A stretch of DNA of 6,143 nt from Chloroflexota bacterium (GCA_005881295.1 VBHS01000452.1:1-6143), one strand, 5' to 3'; positions 1 through 5,992 are shown, numbered from the stretch's first letter. Notes: generated by a model not told the origin, from the letters alone. Translations and numbers: made by a program.

Positions 1-2672
1 TGGGTGTCGTTGGCTTGATCTCATTACTCCCGCTGTAAGCCCCGCGTGGAATATACAACCCGTAGTGAGCGCTATCGCTGTTATCGACAACCCCGATGAT
101 CGTCAGCTTGATCGCCGGTGTCGCCACCGATGGAGTGATAGATCCGTCGGCACCAGGCGCCTGCAGTCCCGTCACCCACACAGGCGTCGCCGGAAAAGTG
201 GTATCGCCCTGGTAGACACCGCTGAGCGAAAAGGTATACGGTGTATTAAAACCCGGTGGCTGTGTTGGCATGCCCGCATCTGCCGGTAACGGTGCATTCG
301 GGTCATAGACTGGCGAGTTAATCACGCTATCCGGGCGATAAGGCAGCGCGGAGCTATCGATCAATGCGTAGTTGGGATGCGATTGCAGCGCCTGCCACAC
401 GGCATCATCACTGCTGAACCCCTGCGCACGCGCCGACAGGTGCAGCCCAAGGCCATTCAGAAATGCTCCATTGACAACCTGCGCCGGGTAAAGCCTCCAT
501 GAAGGCGTCTCGTTGCTCAACTGAATCACCCCTACCGCCGTCGAAGTCTGAACCCCGATCGAGGAGAAAACATGGGGGTTGATCCCATGCTGTAACAAAG
601 CCGAACGTATATCCGGCAGCGGCTTGAAATAGGCTACCGCCTGGATATCGTACCCGCCCGTCTGCGTATCGATATTGGTATAGGTATTCTGCATGGCATT
701 CGTAATCACAGCCATAACCGTCATCGCGAAGACCACCAGGCTGAACATAACCACGCTCAAACCCGTGCGGAAACGGCGCTGTAAAGGATAAGACGACGCC
801 AGCCTCGAAAGAATGAACAGTCCAGGCAACCTCGCACACAATGCCACCAGCGGGCCAACAATCACCTCTGCGTTGGTAATCAGCACCCAGACCAGCCCCA
901 GCACCATCATCACACCGGCAATAAAGAAAACCTCGATGCCGCCCTGGAACCGCGGCAGCCCCAGCCACACCAGCACATCGAACGGCAGCGCCCAATAAGC
1001 CACCAGCACCAACCCCACCACCGTAACAAACAATTTATTCAATAGAGCATTTACCTTCCACCCTCCCCACGGCTTCGCCCCCTCCCCCAACCTGCCCGCA
1101 ACCCCCTTCGTCCCCGTAGGGGCGGGAGTGGTGTGGACGTGGGGTGTGGACGCTTGCGTCGCCCCGTCCCCCTCGCCCCTGTTCCGTGCACCCACCAACC
1201 ACCCAATCACCCTCAAAACCTGCACCACAACCGCCTTCAACAGCAGCCCAACGCCCAGAACAATCAACGTCAAGCCCAGCGAGAAATACACGATCTGCAA
1301 CTGCTCCAACCCCTGCTGCAACAGCCAGTAACCGGCCAGCAGCGGCAAGAAACCCAGCAAAATCAGTGAACGCACCAGCTCGACCAGCGCATCCGGAATC
1401 TGTTCAAAAAGAACTCGCCGCCACCTGAAGCGCCTTCCTATCGCACGCCCCAATTCCCACAGGCGCAGGCAAACCTCCCCGAGCGAAAGCCGCTGCTGCC
1501 CCTGCTCAGGTAGATCGCGCATCGCTTCGACCACCGTCATGCGGCTGACCAGCCACGAAGAGATTGCCACCGAAAAGAACGTGAAGATCACTCCGAGGCA
1601 GTAGGCAATCACCAGGCTATGCGGCTGTAACGTCAATTTGAGAGGAAAGTTAAAACGGACCAGAATCGGTCCAAGGAAAGAGACGAGCAGTACTCCCAGC
1701 CCTATACCGAGGCCAAGGCCAAAAAATGAAGCCAGTAAATCATAAACGGTGCCCTCGAAGAGAAACATCAGCACCAGGTGGCGTCGTTGTACGCCGATAG
1801 CTCGCGCCATCCCCATTTCTACGCGCCGCTCCGCCGCCAGTAAGACAAAAATCAGGAAGATCAGCAAGATCGACGCCGTTAGTAACGCCTCCACGATTGG
1901 AGACAAAGATTTGCGATATAAAATCGTTATTATGTTCGATATTATGAAAGGTCTGAATATTACTGAGCAGAAAGGGTAATTCGCCGACCAGGCCGCCATC
2001 TCCGACGATGGCCGCGACATGCATCTGGTAGCGCTGCCCCGGCCAGCGTTGAGAATAGACATAGAGCGTATCTCCCGCGCGGGCGTTGAGCAATACGGCT
2101 GTTGTATGGTTGAGATAGACATCATTTACGCCCAGAGCGGCTATCGTCAGATGCCTTCTCGCGTTGGTGTCATCCTGCATTCCTCCAAAGCCCTGTTCGC
2201 TGTCGGGAATGATGGCCAGGGCTGTGACTTTTGAGCGCACCTGGCGAGAGGTCGTATCGGCCACCAGCAAATCGTGTTCGGTCAGCGCCGCCCCTACTGC
2301 CGTGATGTCAGCATCATGGTTGGCCAGATCCTTGACTTGATAGTAGACGCCATCAGGAAAAGTTCCCAGCGCGCCATGTCCGCCCTCGATCGTCTCATCC
2401 ACGCTGCCCAGGTTATACACAGCGACCGTCTGCACCGCAGTATTGATAACGTCGCCCGTCGCCAGCACACTTGAAAGCAGCGTCGTCGAGAGCATCAGCG
2501 CGAAGATAATTAACAACATCTGCGTGCGGCGGCGCGGAATATTGCGTATGCCAATCTTAAAAAAGAGAACATTGCTAATAGCTAGCAGCGCCACCAAGCC
2601 AATAATGATCAACGTGGCCACCAGCAATATTGTCGTGAGTCTATCGATTGGAATCCCAAAAAGATGAGTCAT
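1..2672 (-). pseudogene. FtsX/MacB-like ABC transporter permease, frame-disrupted, 3' end beyond the window
   Basis: This is the membrane subunit of an ABC exporter-like complex in the cytoplasmic membrane; its substrate is unknown. The ATG at 2670-2672 opens a 310-residue frame ending at 1740: TM1 about residues 14-36, the basic IPRRRTQ stretch at 45-51, TM2 about 52-72, then an extracytoplasmic MacB-type domain down to VSNRGGVTNGVDLAD. From about 1873 the family-like sequence continues one frame over (ILLIFLIFVLLAAERR, EMGMARAIGVQRRHLV, MFLFEGTVYDLLAS, SSWLVSRMTVVEAMRDLPEQ). That frame has no stop down to base 1. It holds further TM helices, a low-complexity linker (about 1046-1190), and a second FtsX module (RRFRTGLSVVMFSLVVFAMT) followed by another extracytoplasmic domain. 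About 60 residues of the first extracytoplasmic domain and the start of TM3 seem to be missing at the junction. The second frame has an ATG at 1999, but what precedes the junction there is not family-like. No ATPase gene is visible. An assembly error is possible. Confidence 0.82.
1061..1180. repeat. GC-rich palindromic repeat inside the permease linker
   Basis: The stretch is far richer in G/C and lower in complexity than its surroundings. It contains a CCCC-GTA-GGGG hairpin at 1112-1122, two direct copies of GTGTGGACG at 1131-1139 and 1144-1152, and the inverted repeat GACGC-TT-GCGTC at 1149-1160. On the minus strand it is read in frame as a Gly/Thr/Pro/His-rich linker between two groups of membrane helices. 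The form suggests a dispersed intergenic-type repeat that landed in a tolerant linker. Whether it is multicopy cannot be seen from this window. Confidence 0.5.
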
Positions 2673-2686
2673 ATAGCGCTACTGCT

Positions 2687-3301
2687 CTATCCCAGTATCT
2701 GGTGAAATATTGCCGCGATCCTCGTATATCCCAGCGTACTGGGATGCAGACCATCCTCACTGATATACTCGGGGTGGTCGCGCAATTCATGCCACTGCTG
2801 GTAGAGATCAACCAGAATGGCGTGGTGACGTTTTACAATAGACGCAATAGTCGCATTATAAGCCTGTACTCGTGCCAACAACGGCAATGGATCTTCCGCG
2901 CTGAAATACGGTACCAGCGTCAGGTCGGGCACATTGGCGACAGCGATACGCGCGTGAGGAGCGCCTCTCTGCAAGCGGCTGAGCAAGAGATCGAGGTCGT
3001 GGGCGTAACTGTCGAGTGGCACATCGTCTGCCAGGTCGTTGACGGCGAGCCAGACCGTCACCAGGTTGGGGTGGGCATCGAGCGCTACAGGAAACGTCAG
3101 TCGCGCCTTTGGAGCCTGCTGCACCGCCAGCTGGTGAGATCCAGCTGCAGTATTTGAGGGAGCATTACAGGCCCCCAAAAAGAGCAGCACAAAACAAAGC
3201 GCAAAGACCGAAAGCACCGCTCTCCGCCCTGCGCCCTTCTCGCTGTGTCCCCACACAGCTACAGCACGTCTCGGATGAAAAGTATTAGCGAACCAAAGCA
3301 C
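2687..3301 (-). CDS. SGNH/GDSL-hydrolase-like lipoprotein lacking the nucleophile block
   Basis: SGNH hydrolases are extracytoplasmic esterases/lipases with a Ser of block I (GDS), Gly and Asn of blocks II-III, and Asp-His of block V. Counting from the GTG at 3301, a hydrophobic helix (about 29-42) ends in a lipobox LGAC (42-45), predicting a lipid-anchored protein. Block III is seen as VWLAVNDL (83-90) and block V as DGLHPS (183-188). Block I with the nucleophilic Ser, and block II, are missing: the mature N terminus passes directly to PVALDAHPNL, which in relatives follows those blocks. At 204 residues it is some 50-60 shorter than expected. It is probably inactive or has another role. The start is uncertain: GTG 3301 overlaps the secG 3' end by 17 bp, while GTG 3256 gives a more normal signal-peptide n-region; neither has a strong ribosome site. 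The stop is 14 bp before the permease ATG, so the two are probably co-transcribed. Confidence 0.75.
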   Translation of the reverse strand: MLWFANTFHPRRAVAVWGHSEKGAGRRAVLSVFALCFVLLFLGACNAPSNTAAGSHQLAVQQAPKARLTFPVALDAHPNLVTVWLAVNDLADDVPLDSYAHDLDLLLSRLQRGAPHARIAVANVPDLTLVPYFSAEDPLPLLARVQAYNATIASIVKRHHAILVDLYQQWHELRDHPEYISEDGLHPSTLGYTRIAAIFHQILG

Positions 3302-3518
3302 TGATCAAAGAAACGAGGGCGAAAAGGATCACGAAAACAACTGTCAGATTAAAAATCAAACGCTCTACGCCACGTCGAGTCTTAAACACAGAACCGGCAC
3401 TACTGCCGCCAAAAGCGCTACCCAATCCTGCGCCACGCGCCTGTAACAGGATAAAGATAATCACAGTTATGCTCAATATAATTTGAACTACTCGTATTGC
3501 TGGAAGCCACTGGGCCAA
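3285..3518 (-). CDS. secG: Preprotein translocase subunit SecG
   Basis: SecG is the small two-helix subunit of the SecYEG channel that assists protein export through the cytoplasmic membrane. The 77-residue product has TM1 at about 8-26, the diagnostic cytoplasmic loop LLQARGAGLGSAFGGSS (24-40) followed by SVFKTRRGVE (43-52), and TM2 at about 54-74, all standard for the family and normal in length. I chose the TTG at 3516-3518 because GAGG (3527-3530) lies 8 nt upstream and the resulting N terminus MAQWLPAIRVVQ is typical. A longer frame from a TTG at 3554 would add 12 residues with no clear ribosome site. It is the first gene behind the promoter at 3578-3606 and the only clearly intact gene of this operon. 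Confidence 0.93.
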   Translation of the reverse strand: MAQWLPAIRVVQIILSITVIIFILLQARGAGLGSAFGGSSAGSVFKTRRGVERLIFNLTVVFVILFALVSLISALVR

Positions 3519-3577
3519 GGTATCAACCTCACTTTCGTGAATAACCCACCTCAAAAGGTATCTATCAGGTACGCGAG

Positions 3578-3606
3578 ATTATACCACACAGCCAAAAAGA
3601 AGTCGA
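3578..3606 (-). promoter_or_regulatory. Sigma-70-type promoter of the secG operon
   Basis: On the minus strand, -35 TCGACT (3601-3606, four of six consensus bases), a 17-bp spacer and a perfect -10 TATAAT (3578-3583) preceded by TG-G, i.e. an extended -10. Transcription would start near 3571, leaving about 50 nt of leader before the chosen secG TTG. Confidence 0.7.
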
Positions 3607-3672
3607 GAAAATTGCAAGCTATATTTCCATATTCCCGGATGTTAACAACCCTCTTGTCGTTTGACTCATAAG

Positions 3673-3798
3673 TTGGCTCAGGTCCACTTTTGGTGAATCA
3701 GTGAATTGATGAGTTATTTCAACCTGGTTAACAAGCACGAATCTTGAGAAAGATTCGATGGATAAGCTCATCTATCCCCAAAAGTGGACATGAGCCAA
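3673..3798. mobile_element. 126-bp nested palindrome, MITE-like
   Basis: Terminal inverted repeats match at 20 of 21 positions: TTGGCTCAGGTCCACTTTTG plus G at 3673-3693, and its complement at 3778-3798. Inside are a second pair, GATGAG (3708-3713) and CTCATC (3767-3772), and a central perfect 8-bp hairpin CGAATCTT-GAGA-AAGATTCG (3738-3757). AAGTT occurs on both outer sides (3670-3674 and 3798-3802), which may be a target duplication although it partly overlaps the repeat ends. No transposase is encoded, so it would be a non-autonomous element or an insertion-sequence scar. It lies between the secG promoter and the 5'-less ORF at 3794. A structural or termination role for its hairpins is also possible. 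Confidence 0.65.
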
Positions 3799-4315
3799 AG
3801 TTATACGTCAGAACTGGCGAGGTTATGGTCTTTCCGACACCTATCGTTTTGAAGACTATGACATTAAAACTGGGAAGCTTCGATATCGTCCTGGCTATTG
3901 GGCGTCGATCGAAGAGTTTGCATCGTTGATTGCTGATGGTCAAACGGAAGAGGAAGCCATACACAAGCTGCGCCCGAAGTTTGAAGAGCGGGTGCAGTTT
4001 CTCCAAAGTCGTAGAGAGCCTCTTCCGCTTCCAGGAAGTGGCAAACGAGTTCCGACGTTTGCTCCAAATGATCAGATGGAAAAGGTTCGTCCCTTCGTTA
4101 ATGACTTTTGGGAACGGATCTTCGGAACCTCCTACAGCACTTCTTTCGTTTCCAATGAAAGCACCCTGGAGGTATGGGAACAGATCTATATTCCTGGCGG
4201 ACGGCAGGAACTCATTGCGCGTGTCAAGGCTATCTACGGAGTCGATATTACAGACTATTACGATAGACCTATTCCAGTCGTATTACGAATCATTTCAGAA
4301 AAAGGAGGAGGGTAG
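3794..4315 (+). pseudogene. 5'-truncated conserved-looking protein of unknown function
   Basis: After the TGA at 3791-3793 a frame of 173 sense codons is open to the TAG at 4313-4315. It reads as coherent protein throughout: WRGYGLSDTYRFEDYDIKTG, RYRPGYWASIEEFASLIADG, QTEEEAIHKLRPKFEERVQF, then WERIFGTSYSTSFVSNES and VDITDYYDRPIPVVLRIISE near the end. There are no membrane segments or signal peptide; the middle is helical and charged. There is no ATG, GTG or TTG before the TTG at 3926, which has only a weak ribosome site, and the palindromic element ends exactly where the frame begins. So the original start was probably removed by that insertion or an associated deletion. If translated at all, a 129-residue product from 3926 is the likely form. 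I do not recognise the family. A strong Shine-Dalgarno-like AAAGGAGGAGGG lies over its last codons. Confidence 0.5.
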
Positions 4316-4323
4316 CTCTTAGA

Positions 4324-4404
4324 ATGGCCTTTCCTATTGTCTTGACGAAAGAGTCCATCTTAGTCTGTCAAAGAGAATCGGTACATCGGTACACCACCTC
4401 TTGA
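4324..4404 (+). CDS. Possible 26-residue ORF, perhaps the start of a deleted gene
   Basis: ATG GCC TTT CCT at 4324 stands 11 nt after the last purine block of a strong ribosome-binding sequence (GGAGGAGGG, ending 4312) that overlaps the end of the preceding ORF, an arrangement typical of translational coupling. The frame gives MAFPIVLTKESILVCQ and ends after 26 residues with a TGA inside the next promoter's -35 box. It may be the 5' stump of a lost downstream gene, or chance. No function can be assigned. Confidence 0.25.
   Translation: MAFPIVLTKESILVCQRESVHRYTTS
4378..4393 (+). repeat. Tandem 8-bp repeat TCGGTACA x2
   Basis: Two back-to-back identical copies of TCGGTACA end 7 bp before the -35 box of the antitoxin promoter. 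The position suits an upstream regulator-binding site, but two copies of 8 bp may be fortuitous. Confidence 0.35.
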
Positions 4405-4428
4405 CAACAAACCATCCTTTCGTATACA
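4401..4428 (+). promoter_or_regulatory. Promoter of the AbrB/MazE-type antitoxin gene
   Basis: A perfect -35 TTGACA (4401-4406), a 16-bp spacer and -10 TATACA (4423-4428, four of six consensus bases). Transcription would start near 4435, about 30 nt before the ATG at 4465. Confidence 0.6.
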
Positions 4429-4438
4429 CTTATGTATA
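4423..4438. promoter_or_regulatory. Dyad operator candidate over the antitoxin -10/start site
   Basis: TATACA-CTTA-TGTATA is a perfect inverted repeat with 6-bp arms and a 4-bp centre covering the -10 box and the predicted start of transcription. Antitoxins of this fold usually bind such palindromes as dimers and repress their own operon, so this is the likely autoregulatory site (inference). Confidence 0.5.
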
Positions 4439-4464
4439 TACAAAGGGATAGAAGGAGGAGCATA

Positions 4465-4689
4465 ATGCAAGTCGTGAAACTACGCAGAGTTGGAAACTCA
4501 ATGACCGTAACACTCCCAGCATCAGTAGTAGAGGCCCTGCATTTACATGAGAATGACGATGTTGCTATTGAAGTTGCAGGAGATCGAATTGTGCTCTATC
4601 GGGCCACCAATGATTTTCAAGATGAATGGGCCGCCTATCAAAAGGTTGAGCCGCGCTATTGCAATGCAAACCGTAAACTGGCTGAGTAA
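4465..4689 (+). CDS. AbrB/MazE-type (SpoVT-AbrB fold) antitoxin
   Basis: The 74-residue protein has the swapped-hairpin DNA-binding domain in its N-terminal 50 residues: VVKLRRVGNSMTVTLPASVV (3-22), then an acidic loop and VAIEVAGDRIVLYRA (33-47). The C-terminal tail FQDEWAAYQK and onward would be the toxin-contacting part in such pairs. The ATG at 4465 is chosen over an in-frame ATG at 4432 because AAGGAGGAG lies directly upstream at proper spacing and the domain begins there. A dedicated promoter and overlapping dyad suggest self-repression. It is followed after 5 bp by a Doc toxin gene that is now only a remnant, so it is an orphan antitoxin here. It might still bind DNA or neutralise a related toxin elsewhere. 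Confidence 0.85.
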   Translation: MQVVKLRRVGNSMTVTLPASVVEALHLHENDDVAIEVAGDRIVLYRATNDFQDEWAAYQKVEPRYCNANRKLAE

Positions 4690-4694
4690 CCATT

Positions 4695-4905
4695 ATGATT
4701 CGCTTCCTCTGTTCAAATCCTTCGTCGTCGATTCAGCCAGGTTGAGTGGACTACCTTTCTTCAACTCAATGACTTGGAGCCGACGGCCACCGAGATTGAT
4801 TACTATCAAGCCATGATGGCAGTTGCCAGCGGAAGCATGAGCAAAGAACAACTCACAGATTGGTTGCAGACAGCCACACATGGCATACCTCCAGAAATAG
4901 CATGA
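4695..4905 (+). pseudogene. Remnant of a Doc (death-on-curing, Fic-fold) toxin gene
   Basis: Doc toxins are kinases of the Fic fold that phosphorylate EF-Tu and block translation. The ATG at 4695 gives MIRFL, a plausible Doc start, 5 bp after the antitoxin stop. The sequence then enters the 41-bp repeat and hits TGA. After the repeat, a different frame (from about 4750 to the TGA at 4903-4905) reads TTFLQLNDLEPTATEIDYYQ, AMMAVASGSMSKEQLTDWLQ, which matches the C-terminal helices of Doc (family pattern FLxLNG, then AVASG, then a Trp). The whole centre, including the catalytic HPFxDGNKRT-like motif, is missing. Order and spacing fit a former antitoxin-toxin operon. No toxic product can be made. 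Confidence 0.72.
4711..4751 (+). repeat. 41-bp repeat, copy 1 (inside the Doc remnant)
   Basis: Matches 4933-4973 at 39 of 41 positions in the same orientation. It starts GTTCAAATCC, has the core GATTCAGCCAGGTTGAGTGG, and ends AC. The core holds a weak dyad (TCAGCC/GGTTGA). It sits exactly where the middle of the Doc gene should be. Confidence 0.75.
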
Positions 4906-4920
4906 ATCGCACCAGGTCGG

Positions 4921-5322
4921 TCAACTATTCGTGTTCACATCCTTCCTCGTCGATTCAGCCAGGTTGAGTGGACGAGGTCCTTTCGTCATATCAAGCATGC
5001 ACAGCCGCGTGCCAAATGGGTCTTTGATCACCGCGCATTTCCCAATAGTAATATCGAACGGCTCAACAAGCAGGCGACATCCTTTCGCCACATAGTCTGC
5101 CACGACAGCGACGACATCATCGACCAGGTAGTGTACCTCCACCCGTGAAGGGATATCTGGATCGCGGTGGAGCACAATTTCCGCGTCAGTCTCGGGAAAC
5201 ACCAGTCCGATTGAATCGTCCCCACTCCAATTTGGGCGCAACCCGAATACCTCTGTATAATAAGCCGCTGCCGCCTCGACATCATCCACCCGGATCATCA
5301 CGCAGTCAATTTTTCGTAACAA
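4921..5322 (-). CDS. VOC-superfamily (glyoxalase/bleomycin-resistance-like) protein with a repeat-derived C-terminal tail
   Basis: VOC proteins are small enzymes or binding proteins built from paired beta-alpha-beta-beta-beta modules, often metal-dependent. The 133 residues show module one in IDCVMIRVDDVEAAAAYYTE (5-24) with VFGLRPNW, and module two from VEVHYLVDDV (61-70) to VIKDPFGTRLCMLDMTKGP (98-116). E48 and H64 could be metal ligands, but the usual first His and last Glu are not evident, so the reaction cannot be named; it may be a ligand-binding or resistance-type member. The TTG at 5320-5322 is chosen because GGGAGGG (5329-5335) lies 6 nt upstream. The tail after residue 117 is encoded by the 41-bp repeat. 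A second AAGGAGG (5362-5368) in the leader precedes no usable start. The gene is convergent with the Doc remnant and lies 157 bp downstream of the Ddn-like gene. Confidence 0.85.
   Translation of the reverse strand: MLRKIDCVMIRVDDVEAAAAYYTEVFGLRPNWSGDDSIGLVFPETDAEIVLHRDPDIPSRVEVHYLVDDVVAVVADYVAKGCRLLVEPFDITIGKCAVIKDPFGTRLCMLDMTKGPRPLNLAESTRKDVNTNS
4933..4973 (+). repeat. 41-bp repeat, copy 2 (3' end of the VOC gene)
   Basis: Second copy, starting GTTCACATCC and differing from copy 1 at two bases. Read on the minus strand it encodes the last residues of the VOC protein (PLNLAESTRKDVN), beyond the usual family end near MTKGPR. The two direct copies flank the 3' piece of the Doc remnant. Confidence 0.75.
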
Positions 5323-5430
5323 CTCTTGCCCTCCCTGTCTTTCTGTTTGCCGCCTATCTATCCTCCTTCATTGTGACACTGACTCCCACATAATTCAACG
5401 TTTTGCTATGTCAGTAACAGTTGCCTACTA

Positions 5431-5442
5431 CTACAGTTGTAG
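5431..5442. promoter_or_regulatory. CTACA-GT-TGTAG dyad upstream of the VOC gene
   Basis: A perfect inverted repeat with 5-bp arms in the 157-bp gap between the VOC and Ddn-like genes. Its TACA-N2-TGTA core resembles the operators of BlaI/MecI-type repressors (resemblance only; no such repressor is in the window). A weak minus-strand promoter could lie between it and the VOC gene (CTGACA at 5409-5414), but no convincing -10 follows. Confidence 0.35.
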
Positions 5443-5479
5443 ATAGCAATCGATAGCGCTTTATCACAGTGCTTCGTGA

Positions 5480-5905
5480 TTACTCTACCGGGCGCAAGAG
5501 TACCATCGGGATTTCGCGGCTGGTTGTACGCTCGTAACGCGCAAACATAGGCGCTGCTTCTACCAGTTGCTCCCAGAGCTGTTTTCTTTGTGCTGGGTCC
5601 GCCGTTTCCGCGACCGCTTTGAAGTGCTGTTTTTTTATGCGTACCATCACCTGTGGATTACTGAGCAAGTTGAAGTACCAGCCGGGATGTTTGTCGCGAC
5701 CGGCGTTGGTTGCGGCCACGGCATATGCGGACCCGCTTTTGATGTAGATCAGCGAGACCGTGCGTGGTTGGCCAGATTTGCGCCCCGTTGTGGTGAGCGC
5801 AAAAAGGCCGACCGGGTCCTGCGCATCGTTCATTTGAATGCGCCCTCCTGTTAAGTTGTACAGGATAAGCGAGAACATACTCAGCTTTGCCGTTTTCTCT
5901 GGCAT
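5480..5905 (-). CDS. Ddn/DUF385-type nitroreductase family (deazaflavin F420-dependent) protein
   Basis: Members of this split-barrel family use coenzyme F420H2 to reduce substrates; Mycobacterium Ddn is the best-known case. The 141-residue product carries the family signatures LTTTGRKSGQPRTVSLIY (37-54), expected to bind cofactor phosphate, and AATNAGRDKHPGWYFNLL (64-81) followed by SNP, then a basic stretch VRIKKQHFKAVA and a helical end WEQLVEAAPMFARYE. Length and motif order are normal, so it looks functional. The ATG at 5903-5905 is preferred over an in-frame start at 5992 because GGAGG sits 6 nt upstream and the family sequence begins there. A possible -10 (TATAAG, 5927-5932) has no matching -35. 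The substrate is unknown; F420 cofactor use is inferred from family. Confidence 0.9.
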   Translation of the reverse strand: MPEKTAKLSMFSLILYNLTGGRIQMNDAQDPVGLFALTTTGRKSGQPRTVSLIYIKSGSAYAVAATNAGRDKHPGWYFNLLSNPQVMVRIKKQHFKAVAETADPAQRKQLWEQLVEAAPMFARYERTTSREIPMVLLRPVE

Positions 5906-5944
5906 GATGTTCCTCCATCTTTTGTGCTTATAGCAGAGATTGAT

Positions 5945-5966
5945 CTTCTCCCCAGGTCGGGGGAAG
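5945..5966. promoter_or_regulatory. Imperfect hairpin upstream of the Ddn-like gene
   Basis: CTTCTCCCC and GGGGGAAG form a stem with one bulge around the loop AGGTC, about 40 bp before the gene's ATG. It could be part of a promoter or leader, but there is no T-run to call it a terminator. Confidence 0.25.
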
Positions 5967-5992
5967 GTGTGCTCCCTTGAGACCTCAATCAT

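Noticed and set aside
408..995. A 195-codon minus-strand ORF and several plus-strand ORFs between 65 and 1428
   Set aside because: They are shadows of the long permease frame on the minus strand, which is open to base 1 and encodes recognisable membrane helices; their own translations are low-complexity and match nothing.
1097..1180. G-rich block as a promoter or regulatory site
   Set aside because: It lies within an uninterrupted coding frame and shows no -35/-10 pattern; a coding repeat explains it better.
2648..3157. A 169-codon plus-strand ORF opposite the SGNH lipoprotein
   Set aside because: The minus strand carries lipobox, ND and DGLHPS motifs; the plus-strand translation has no recognisable features.
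3673..3798. The nested palindrome as a CRISPR unit or a simple terminator
   Set aside because: There is one unit with no repeat-spacer series, and the terminal repeats lie 84 bp apart with a separate central hairpin, which fits a MITE-like element better.
3930..4322. A 130-codon plus-strand ORF overlapping the unknown protein
   Set aside because: It has out-of-frame composition with no domain-like pattern; the frame ending at 4315 reads as a coherent protein over a longer range.
4432..4464. A longer antitoxin start at ATG 4432
   Set aside because: It lies inside the operator/start-site region and lacks a ribosome site; AAGGAGGAG precedes the ATG at 4465.
5462..5481. ATCAC-N8-GTGAT dyad at the 3' end of the Ddn-like gene as a terminator
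   Set aside because: The stem is only 5 bp, overlaps the stop codon and has no T-run; too weak to call.
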